A stretch of DNA of 64,000 nt from Schistosoma mansoni. Its lineage: Eukaryota > Platyhelminthes > Trematoda > Strigeidida > Schistosomatidae. Shown here piece after piece: positions 35,206-45,600 of this stretch. The DNA lies in the NCBI RefSeq assembly GCF_000237925.1, contig NC_031495.1:14829749-14893748 (forward strand), given 5' to 3'. The position numbers and the translations under genes are program-made. How positions within the stretch are numbered: position 1 is the stretch's first letter; each line of letters begins with the position of its first letter. The notes under the pieces are model-generated. The model worked only from the letters and a program-made list of their open reading frames with translations. It did no database searches and was not told the DNA's origin.

Positions 35206-36480
35206 CTAACTCCAACCAGTCCACGAAATCACACCATCGTTCACGATTGTCTTCAGTGAGCCACTATCTCACAGCAAACAGTGGCTCGCGCTTTCGTCGA
35301 ACGATGGGTATCAAATTTCGGCCGCCCTTCAACCATCACTACAGACCGCGGACGCCAGTTCGAATCTGGACTTTTCCGTTGTCTGACCTCACTATTAGGA
35401 ATCACTCGCTTCAGAACGACCGCCTACCACCCACAAGCAAACGGGTTGGTAAAACGTTTTCATCGACAACGTAAAGCTTATACTGTACATATGAGCTTGA
35501 GTCGCAAGCTTGTTAGTTACGTGCTTCTGACTGCTTGTGGAATATACCTGGTGGTGTTTTGGTTTCCAAGTCTTGCTAAGCGATGACTATTTGGTCAGTG
35601 TGCGTTTAGGCAACAGGATGATCAACGTTGTTCACTGTTTATATACCTCCACCTTGGCGATTAATAAGCGTCATAATGTACCTGGAAGTATTTATCGTTG
35701 ACTGCTAGACACTACACCATTCATATATCATCTGTAGGTCATTTTGAAGCTATGGACTACTATCGAAAGGCTCAGGAATTTTCGTCCTCAAAAACTTGCG
35801 CTCAGTGACAGAATGAGAAAGTGAGGAGCGGAAATAGAAATAAAACGGCAGGGATGCTGACGAAAAGGAACCAATAATTACAAATTTTCGAACGGTGAGG
35901 CTCCAACAAAAGATATTGGCAAAGCCACTTAAGGTTCATCATGAAACCATTTAAATAGTGTTTGAATCTGTCAAACAAATGTTCGGAGCCTACCCAACAA
36001 TCATTAGGACTTGGTTATACAGACAGACCTTAACAGAAAGGATATGATAGCGGCCACAGAAACTTAAATGACCTAGTCTGTAAACACTAGGGGACTAGGA
36101 TTTGAAAATCTCACACTATTAAGTGTTGACGGAACCCAGATGAGTGAAAGAGAATGAATATCTTTGTTCCTTAGAAATACTCTCCTCATTACCATTATCG
36201 ACAACGTACCCCATAAAAGTGGAAAGTTCATATTATTAAGCTGCCGCTTGAAATACAAATGACAAGAACTGATTGGTTCGATTAGTTGTGTTGTGGTGTT
36301 AGACAGACCCAACACTTGGTATTCAATTGGTGAATGCTTGATTTTAGGGGACTTTAATGCACTTACTGTAGGGTGGAAAAATTTCGGGACAGAGTCGTTT
36401 GGAGAATTGGCCAAGTTTGACTTGTGCTCGATGGATTGGGTTACCAGCTGTATTGCGTGTTCCAACAACGGCTCACCAGT

Positions 36481-36837
36481 TGTAGTGGATGTCGAGTCGT
36501 GGGCGGACTATGATCACCACTACTATTCGATTACGCGTACAAATATGACTTGGTTCCCTTGATAGCCCGTAAATCAGAAGGCTTTACTAGTCCAGATCAA
36601 GTATAATTATTGGCGATCTCGTGGTATCGAAATAATACCGAGACGTGCCAAAGAGTACAAGCGAACAAGCAGTGCGTGAGCAAGCTCGAACCAAACCAGG
36701 CGGTATGTGGAACAAGAAGTGAAACGGATACAGTTAAACAAATACAGTAAAACAATCTCTGGTACAATTGGTTACAATAATAATAATTGTTTCTATTATT
36801 CCAATCGTGTTCTTATCGAGACTGGCCGGTCACTACA
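36481..36837 (+). mobile_element. LTR-like 357-bp segment, present only in the right arm
   Basis: Begins TGTAGTGG and ends GTCACTACA, that is TG...CA with a 7-base inverted terminal match (TGTAGTG/CACTACA), the form of a gypsy-type LTR. No coding frame. It may be a solo LTR fossil. I do not see a convincing flanking duplication, which lowers confidence. Confidence 0.4.
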
Positions 36838-37420
36838 CATACATCCATAGCTTATTCTCAATGTTTTTGTTGTTTGTACATTATTGTTAGTATTTTTTGA
36901 TACCATTTTGTATTGTGGTGTTTCATTTCATGATAGTTTGCTCTGTTTCTTCTGTTGCTTTCATTGGGTTTCTTTATTCTTCTTGAACTGTATACAATTT
37001 GTTTTAATTGCTATTATTCTGGCGGCTGCCATATTGACTGCTCGCTCTTTGATTGTGCGGCTTGATTTTGACTGGGATAGTGCATTTTTGGTTGTAATTT
37101 GGAGCACTTTCCCAGAAATTGAAACACTTTGTGTTATAAAATAGCCGCTTAAACGGAATCTTACTTGATCTATCTAGAAAGGATAGAATAACGCTTACCT
37201 TTTGGTGTTTTCGATCGAATATTTTGGTATCAATTGTTGGTTGAATAACTGGGTAGTAATATTTGTTTAAATAAATTTGTACTTTTGTATATACGATGAA
37301 ATTTAGAACCGTTACTACATCAAACACTTTGTTTTGATTTCAATTGAAACGAGTTTCTAAACTTTTACTGTAGTTATTCAACCACATCCAGACCTATTGG
37401 AATTTAGGTTTGGATCTTAC
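36838..37420 (-). repeat. unidentified dispersed repeat, copy 3
   Basis: Inverted, nearly identical counterpart of 26375-26960 within the right arm, cut off at the LTR-like segment. The 86-residue frame 36884-37144 plus equals 26652-26912 minus, which shows how similar the copies are. Confidence 0.65.
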
Positions 37421-38476
37421 ACTAGTTGATTGGCTGTTACATGTGCATTGGTGCAACATCTCAAAAAAAACAACTGGTTACGACTCAGTTACGGAATCAG
37501 ACTTACTGGATCTCATGTTGACTCACTATGAGGCTTCCGCCACAAGCCTTAATTAAATGCCATCCCTAGTTAAGAGTGGAGGTGCAGTTATAGGTTTGGA
37601 TTTACATATCGTTGTCAGTAACAGTGTATCAGCCCGACTGAGGTCAAACATTTGGAAGGCAAATGAATAAGAAATAATGCATTCACTGCCCTCAGTAAGT
37701 AGAACAGTGAAACTTAGACACTTTATAGAGACTGTACTTGAGGTGATTAGGAATTCATAAATAAAAGTTACAGCATAGCACGTTCCTTAGACTAAACCTA
37801 AAGATCCGAGGTACCCCTCACCAAGATTCATTAAAAAAGTTCTTACAAATACCATAACAAATTGGTTCAAAACGCGGGTATTACATACAAGCATCCGATC
37901 CCTTCTTAAAAGAGACAGCGATCTGTTGAAAAAGGCTCAAAGAACAGCTACTATGTGGATTCCGGGAATCTCAAGGCTGCCCAACGACAGGATGCCGGAT
38001 GAGCTAGACCTATTTCCCTAGTGATATAGAAGTACTAGAGATGACTTGATCAGTTTCTAGATTACATAGTGGTAAATTGATATCTGAAACGACCTTAATT
38101 TTCTTGTCTTTCAAAACAGAGAATTCACGATGACATTTGGGAAAAGTCTGTGGCATTAGGTAGCCAAGTTCGGCATAAGTGCGCTTATCTATGCTACTAG
38201 AATAATCAACTTATTCCCAACTTGTAGATTTGCCATTGTGTGACTACCTAATCTATGTTGAGTGTGAGTCTTTTTAGTTATCGTATGTTTGGCTTCAAGG
38301 GTTGTGTGGTTGAGAACCAATACACTACAAGTTCATAAGCACAGAACAAATCACCTGTCGGCTGACTATCGACCATCCTCTAGAATTATTGGTTTGTGAA
38401 ACTTTTTACGTGCGGTCGAAACTGCGTCTGTCAACGCATTCGGAAAGAATTTGGATCAATTGAGAGTCCGCCATCT

Positions 38477-39612
38477 AGCCTCCAATCTTTCAAAAACTGA
38501 AACTAAAATGGTACCAATCATTTCGTCACATGCTTGCAGCAACAAATAAATCCCTGAAGTAAATGGTTCTTTAGGTTTTCTACTTTGTTGCTAGCTATAA
38601 TTGCTTTTCTGTATACATTCCAAATGAAGGCTTCCGGCTATACGTTTTCACCAGATTATCATTGGGTACGCAACGACTAGCCATCTTGGACCACACGTTG
38701 TATGACATACCTACTACAATTCGAATGCTCCCCCGAACTCATTCACTACTGACTTCTATTTTCACTGGGTTTGGGATTCGAAGATCATGAAGTTGTGACG
38801 TGCAAATTTATTATCAAGCCCGGAATATCCGTAACACTCTTACATTATTTTAGATCCAATTCCAACACAAATTTTAAGGGGGACATTCAGGGGTTTGAAA
38901 GCACCATTTTGGGTTGAATTTTGGTTGTAATTTCTTCCCTTCAAATATTAAAAGTCTCCACCAGTTGAAGTGTACTAAACAGATCCCCGAAGTCTTTAAA
39001 GAGGAAACTAAATATATTCATAAAAGCTCAGAACGGCACGTGAATTCATCAATATTTATTTCAGATTTCCTTGTTTCATGTGACTGTCATTACGATGAGG
39101 CATCACAAACTCAGTCCTATCACATATGAATGCTCATAAATGGGAAGCTTCTTTTATTTCATACACAATAGAATCACTATATAACATCAAACTTTAAGCC
39201 ACAAGCTTACAGTCAAAGTATAGCACGATCATTTACTCAGAACGTTTTCCTCGACGCCAAAATTTTTAAACAGAAGCTCCACTAGTAACCCACCAAGCCA
39301 TTGAAATAGAAACTGTTTGGTGCAATAAATTAAATCAATGATATTAGAGATTGCTTAGCGCGCAGAACAAATTGTCGGCGCTAACTGTTATTTTTATTCG
39401 TCGGAGGTTGCGCAGACGGAAATTATACTCTGGTCTTCTCGATTGAATTACTCCTTCGATAGATTTGTAGGCATATGTTTTGTGATTCTGTTAGCCCCAC
39501 TTCGAATCCTAGTTCATCGTTCACAAACTCCATTAATGTGCACATGAGTGATGACCCTGTACTTAAAGTCGAACAAGTAGTTTTCTAAAATACTTTAAAT
39601 TTTTCAACTCAG
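38477..39612. promoter_or_regulatory. 5' flank or intron of the DDHD1-type gene, acceptor at 39611-39612
   Basis: TTTTCAACTCAG ending at 39612 is a good 3' splice site. Upstream in the same frame there is a stop at 39586-39588 and no ATG in between, so coding does not start here unsplit. A 71-codon frame at 38914-39129 does not resemble the N-terminal region of the family, and I do not call it an exon. Confidence 0.4.
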
Positions 39613-42600
39613 GTTCGTTGGTTTTATCGCGACTCCACTAACAAACGTTGGATACCGTTCAATGGTTATGATTCTATCAATTTGGAGTTGGATTATCGAA
39701 GCCGTCTTGTCTGTGATAAAAGCGATTGTCTGTTTGATCAAACTGGTTCTAAAATATGCAACTCAGAACACCCTTCTGTCAATCACAAAGTATCTGTAAG
39801 AGGTGGACTTTATGAAGCAGATATAGATGGGCGATGTTGTGTTCCTACTTACTGGCCAGGTAAAATTCGTTTAAGCTACAAAGTATTCTTGTGTCATATC
39901 TGTTTAAGTCTACTGTGTGATCCTCTTTTGTTCTCTAATTTGTCATTCTGAATGTCCGTTCCTTTATTGTCTAATGGGACTCAATACCACTCATAGATAC
40001 AATACAGACGAAGTATAGTCAGTTAAAGCTGTTAATTTTGAATGTTTCGGTTAAATGTGATGTACTCACACTTCTAGTTGTTTGTAATACTCCTAAAGCA
40101 AAGTTTTTGGTTTTTTTAATATCTCGTTTTTCTGGAGCGAAATCGCCAAGATTTCTTTAAATCAGGCAGTGGATACGCATTCATTTCCATGTATTTTAAG
40201 CGTGTTGGTTGACATGTATTTACTGAGGATTAGGCCCGCTTATCGTTCAGTAGTATTATAAGATCAATATATTTTTCATCTTAGATAACTGGATGTATGT
40301 TCTCACAGTGAGTAAAATTGTTAAGCAGTAACTGCATATATTATCGGTATGGAAGATAAGATTTCAAATCCCTTGTCTTGAATTACAAACATGAGATCTT
40401 TATTTAAGAACTGAGTTTTTCAGTGTTCACTAAAATCAATTTTACCGACATTTTAGTGATTTCAGTAACTGATTATTATCATTAGGTATGCGTAAACTGT
40501 ATTTTGATTTTCCTTCAGTTGAAAGATGTCCTACACGTATTTTGCGAGGTACTTGGTTTCGCGAAGGTTATGGTGGTACCCTTGAACCTTTTGATGATGA
40601 GTTAATGGCTGAACGTTTAGAAGCGGAGTACATCACTTGGTACACTAGAAAAAATCGGAATGTTATTTGGGATAAACCTTTGTACTCAAGTAGCAGTTTA
40701 TTCACAAGAATAGACGTCAGCACACCACTTCATTCTGTTGTTAGCGCTCCAACTCTTCAGTACGCAGATACTATAAAAACAAGCGAGTCGGTTGCTGAAA
40801 ATTCTCAGTCTTCTCGTTCTGAAAATAAAGATTCAACAATTGGAGTAGAAAACTACTCAGATGATAACGTTTGTGGTTCCACTGTGCCTAAAAAACGAGT
40901 TCGTAAGTTCCACAGTGTTACTTGTATTCTACTTTATCTGGACGTTTTGTAATTGAGGTTGTAAGTTTATTGGTTTGAAATTCCGTAACTTGTACACCGT
41001 TTCTTCGCTTAGTTGGAAACACTAAAAACTGATAAGATACTTCATGAACTGTTAATATTTATTTTAATTACAGTAAATTTGTTATCACAAAAGTCATATA
41101 CAAACCCCGCAAACCTCAGGTCCATATTAATAGACTGTGAATAAAGTGTAGATAATACAAATTACGTTAAGTTCACCGTATTTTATCCCAAAACTTCATA
41201 CTTAAACCTGCATTTTATAGTCCCAACCGAAAAACTGTTCTCAGTTTTGCATTGTTTACAAAAACCTGTGTAGCTAATTGCATTGCATCACTGTTTTGCT
41301 GATAACCGTTTTCATACTACCGTACCCAAGTCGTTTGTACTTGCATTTACCTCTATCATCTTCATATCGACTATGAATTCTATTTAGTAGACTGAGGTCG
41401 CATTGTTATTTTCAATGCCTATAACTTATGAGTTGGATAATGAAATGAACAGGTATGTGTTTACCTATGATGAGGACATATTTACTATATTTTGTGTTGT
41501 CCTACATCTATTGTAGTATATGTCCACCTTTCCAGACTTTACAGGAGCTCAGTGTTTCACATAAATAAGTAAAATTCTTTTTCTGTTACTGACCACTAAT
41601 CAGTTTGACGCACTGTAGCGTTTAGTTTACTTAGTACATGACATAACAACTCCTTATTCATATTTCTGACTCAACGAACAATTATCTAATCATAAAGCTT
41701 ACTAAAAAGAGTATCTCTTCTTAAATATCACTAATTTGTTCTGCGGTTTTTCTAGTGAGCATATTGGTTTCAGTTTATTCATGTTATGAAGTTCCATTTG
41801 CTGTCTTCACTGCTCGACAATATTTATCAGTCATGGTTCCCACTTTAATCACTGTTGTTGGTGCATGAAACAATAACAGCCTTCTACATTATGTTCATAC
41901 TGTTAGGTGTGAAAATCTACCAATGACAATTTGCTTAAAGAAATATGCCAATTCATAAGTAGTATTTTAAATCCAATCAGGTAAATGAATCTTAACACGT
42001 GTAGTTAGTAGTGAATAAACTATTCAAATTAGTCACTAAATAATTGTATGCCTACATCGAACAAACAAACAGGTGGTTGCTTTAACTCACTTTTACGCGC
42101 ATTTGTGACGATATTAACGTGTTCTTCAGAATTATATTATGAAAGTTGTGTATTAACCTGTGTAAATAACCATTTTTAGTATGATTTCTGAAATATTTTA
42201 TCACTAGCATTTAAAAGATTCTGTTCGTTCCAGAACAACAAATTTTCTTTCACAGAAATAATAACTGTTAGCGACGATACATCGAATGATTTGCAAAGAT
42301 CTCCGCATTATTTTTTTAGTACGATGGATCAAAACTAAAAGGTATTATAATCTTGGCAAATAAGCCTCAGTTTGTGTGTTAGACTTCGATACATGCTTAA
42401 AGTAAGACCTAGGGATACTATGTGACGCCAGCACAAAAGTAGGTAAAGCAGCGTCTGAACTTGCCATTACCACTTGAAAATTACTTCTTTAGGCTATTGG
42501 TCAATGTCTTAGTGGTTAAAACAAATGAATTATAACCACTAACCGGTAGGTCTGAATCCTGTATCATCTAATTATATAATATAATTATCCCATTATATAC

Positions 42601-45600
42601 AAAAACCGCTTGCGTATTTCACTTCCCATGTGCAAACAAATTCCTTTCGTCATTAAACCAACGGTGAGCAGACTTGCCATTAGGTGGTATTTAGACAAAA
42701 GTTTTGACTGCGATGTAGGTGAAACGAGAGATTGACTTGCAATATCAACTAGTTCAGATTTAAATCGGCCTTTCTTTTTCTTACCATTGCAAAACTGCCT
42801 CATGGAAATCTTACATAATAATGTTATTGAAGTACTAATGAAACGTGTACTACTACTTTACTATTACATATTTTGTCGGTTAAACTGTAAGGATTCAATT
42901 TTCACCCATTTCTTGAATTTTTTTTAGCTTGCCAAACGATTCAATTTACCGATTGCCATGTCGATTGTTATGGAGAAAATGAGTTGTATTTATATTATGA
43001 ATCCACCAGCTTGTATATCAGACAAAAACTGGGAATGCAGAAAGGTATGTCCAACTGTACGTAAACTCATAACAAATAAAGTTCCAGACATGTTCTACAC
43101 CTTTTGATTCATAGGGATACTGACTCTCAGTTATTATCTATTCATCGCAACTAACATATATTCATCTCGTTATAAAGATCATTTACTGTTTCTAACTGCA
43201 GCGTCTTTTTAGTAATCATTTTTATTAGGTTGAAAGTTAGAATCTTTTTCTGAACACTTTAATTTGGGTAGTAGTTGGTTAGTATCTAAAGGAGAGGTCA
43301 TTAATACATAATTGGCAAATAAGTCACAGTAGATTGACATTTTTACTCCCTCTGAAAACGACTAGCTCAGATCAGTCAGTCAGTCAGTCAGCTACAACAT
43401 AGGACCAGACACATACATGCATCGGTCCAACTTGTCATACCTCATTAGCACAACAAGATGAACACCGAATTCATAGTTTAGTGGTGGTAATATATAAAAG
43501 AAAGGTTGTATATAAGGATATAGTACAGGAAGAAAGACAGATATGAAGAAATTTTAATCTCACGGTTTAAGGGAAGAAAGGAAGTGTATACACCTACACC
43601 ATTGTGATCGATTCTGAGCCATGTTACAGAGCCTACAAACATTGGTTACGATAGTCACACAGACCCCAAACTAATAGTCTGCACCTACCAACATGTCATA
43701 GACTAGAAGTTAGTGACTCCAAGCACTGATGCCATGTTTCGGTTTGGCCGCCCTTAACTGTCTTCCAACCATCGCCAATACTAGTCAGCATTGTACGTCT
43801 TGGTAATCGGTGTTCAGGCATACGTAACACATGGCTCAACCATCTCAGTCGATGAAAATTCACAACCTCATCAACTGATTTACTATCATTTCCTAATACC
43901 CTGCATCTAACCTCGCCATTACTTACCCAGTGATCCCAGCAGATGTGAGCAATATTTCTAAGACATCTGTGGTCAAATACTAGTAACTTACGAGTATCTT
44001 CTACTCTTAATGGCCATGTTTCACAGCCGTAAAGTAGAACAGAGCGAACTGCTGAGTTGTATACTCGTTCCTTAATTGATAGACGGATATCTCGTCTTCG
44101 CCATAGGTGATGCAAGTTGACAAAAGTCAAAAGAGCTTTTTGAATCCGTGCCGAGATTTCGTCAGACACCAACTCAATAGGACTGATTAGACTTCGAAGA
44201 TAAGTGAAGTTGTCGACGCGTTCGACTGCTTCACTCTCTATCCTTAGTTCAGGTTTTGACGAAGACTAGTGCTGAAGCAACAATTTCCATTAAGAGGAGG
44301 ATAAGCGCATCCCAAACATACTGGCATTGTTACTCGGTGCTAACAGAAGACTCTGAATTTTGTCACCTTCACCAAACAGGACTATGTCATCTGTGTATTC
44401 TAAGTCGATAAGTGGACCTCCTGGTAATATATATATCATATATATAATATCATATTAGTTTATGAAAAAATCAACCATTTTGCTTTACTACTGTCAGTCG
44501 ATCACTCACGAGCAACATAAGGCTTGGCATATTTCTGCATTATTTCAAGCTACCACACTTGGGATCAGTTTGGCTAAAAGTAAATAACCAAATAAAAAGA
44601 ACCTACAGCTGTAATATCACTAATTATGAAAAACTAAGAATTAAAAATATCGTTCAGAAAGAACAATTAAAACTGGGGGATGAAAACCATTGAAATAGAT
44701 TAAGACTGAATTATAACAGAGAAAGATAAAGGCTAAATATATCTGAATCACAGGTTCACTTCCAGAAACATCACTTACTGCTTCCACGCGATGATTTCGG
44801 TTATTTCACTAACGTTGAACTGGAAATCTACACTTTATGATAACAAAGTTCAATAGTCAGTGGCTTGATTAACTGACCCTATGTCGACATCTGGTCTCCC
44901 CTATCCTTATTTAGTATGCCTCTATGTCACCTAATATTGAATACTAGAGTGACTTTGTACCTGAGTCTGATAATTGATTCAAATTTTGATGGCTGAAAAC
45001 TTTAGTTGGCATCTCTTACAAGATATGTTTTAACGCCGTCCAAATCCTAAGCACCTGTATGATTTCATCCTTCTCTGACCGTGAATTTTAATTTTCTTAC
45101 AATACATTTGTTAAAACAACTACGACTTCCTTGCTCAAATCACTGAAATTTATTTAGATGAGCCATGATTTCCCCAAAGAAATTTATACATATCTCAATT
45201 CCTCGAATTTCAGTCGGTACTCGTTTGTGTCGTGGTTTCAATGATTTGGCCCTGAAAGAGGATAAAATCGCTGATATTTCTCACCTTTGTTTCGTTATCC
45301 ATGGGATCGGCCAAAAAATGGGTACCAACCTTGTTCTAAACAATTGTAATGAGTAAGTTTGATATAGGTTTTTGTTAATTGTCCAATTTTTTAAAAATAA
45401 CTAAGTAACTATCATTTATTACACTAATTTAGTTGTCGTAGTCTCCCCATAATATTATGCTGCTCAATACAGTTAAACTCATGATACTTAGCATTATCTT
45501 GTTAAAACGTAAGACTAAAAAGGAGCTTACGGTGCACATAAATTTAAATAACAGCATAATGTCAGTATGAGGTTTTGGGATTGTTGAATTTCATTGAATT

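Larger units (their letters stand above)
31440..35560 (+). mobile_element. gypsy-type LTR retroelement fossil, gag end to integrase, with nested insertions
   Basis: In plus order: an arginine-rich gag end (about 31590-31700), aspartic protease (HCLIDTGAKVSLFPEHSN region near 31860-31910), RT first part (HHITITEPPVFSKACRL, DFGIIWPLNSSWTCPL, DSNEWRPTGNCRRLDTKTTP; 32236-32520), RT second part (near 34200-34420, including a YVDD-type box), RNase H (RHFQHFIKGQEFTLFTDHKP near 34690-34750) and integrase core (WVSNFGRPSTITTDRGRQFE, TAYHPQANGLVKRFH; 35300-35465). Domain order and motifs fit the gypsy group, resembling Boudicca/CsRn1-type elements. Old and broken. Other repeats are inserted between the two RT parts (about 32715-34190) and at 35018-35205. 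Confidence 0.8.
35566..38476. repeat. right arm of the large inverted repeat
   Basis: Reverse complement of 25321-27862. On the plus strand it reads as a decayed CR1-like LINE: endonuclease CLILGDFNALTVGW near 36330-36375, RT C-terminal KKAQRTATMWIPGISRLPN and DELDLFP near 37928-38020, and the end motif TNHLSADYRPSSRIIG near 38350-38395 finishing at LRVRHL (38476). It contains 447 bases (36392-36838) not in the left arm. Confidence 0.9.

Noticed and set aside
36884-37144. 86-residue hydrophobic protein present twice
   Set aside because: It occurs in both arms only because the arms are copies; it lies in a dispersed non-coding repeat and is disrupted in the third copy.
38914-39129. 5' coding exon of the DDHD1-type gene
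   Set aside because: No ATG at its start, no good donor, and no similarity to the family's N-terminal region.
43372-43392. CRISPR-like or tandem functional array
   Set aside because: Simple TCAG tetranucleotide repeat, the 3' tail of a LINE in a eukaryotic genome.
44424-44460. AT-rich palindromic stretch as an origin or cruciform element
   Set aside because: Most simply a TA microsatellite at the 5' truncation point of a LINE.
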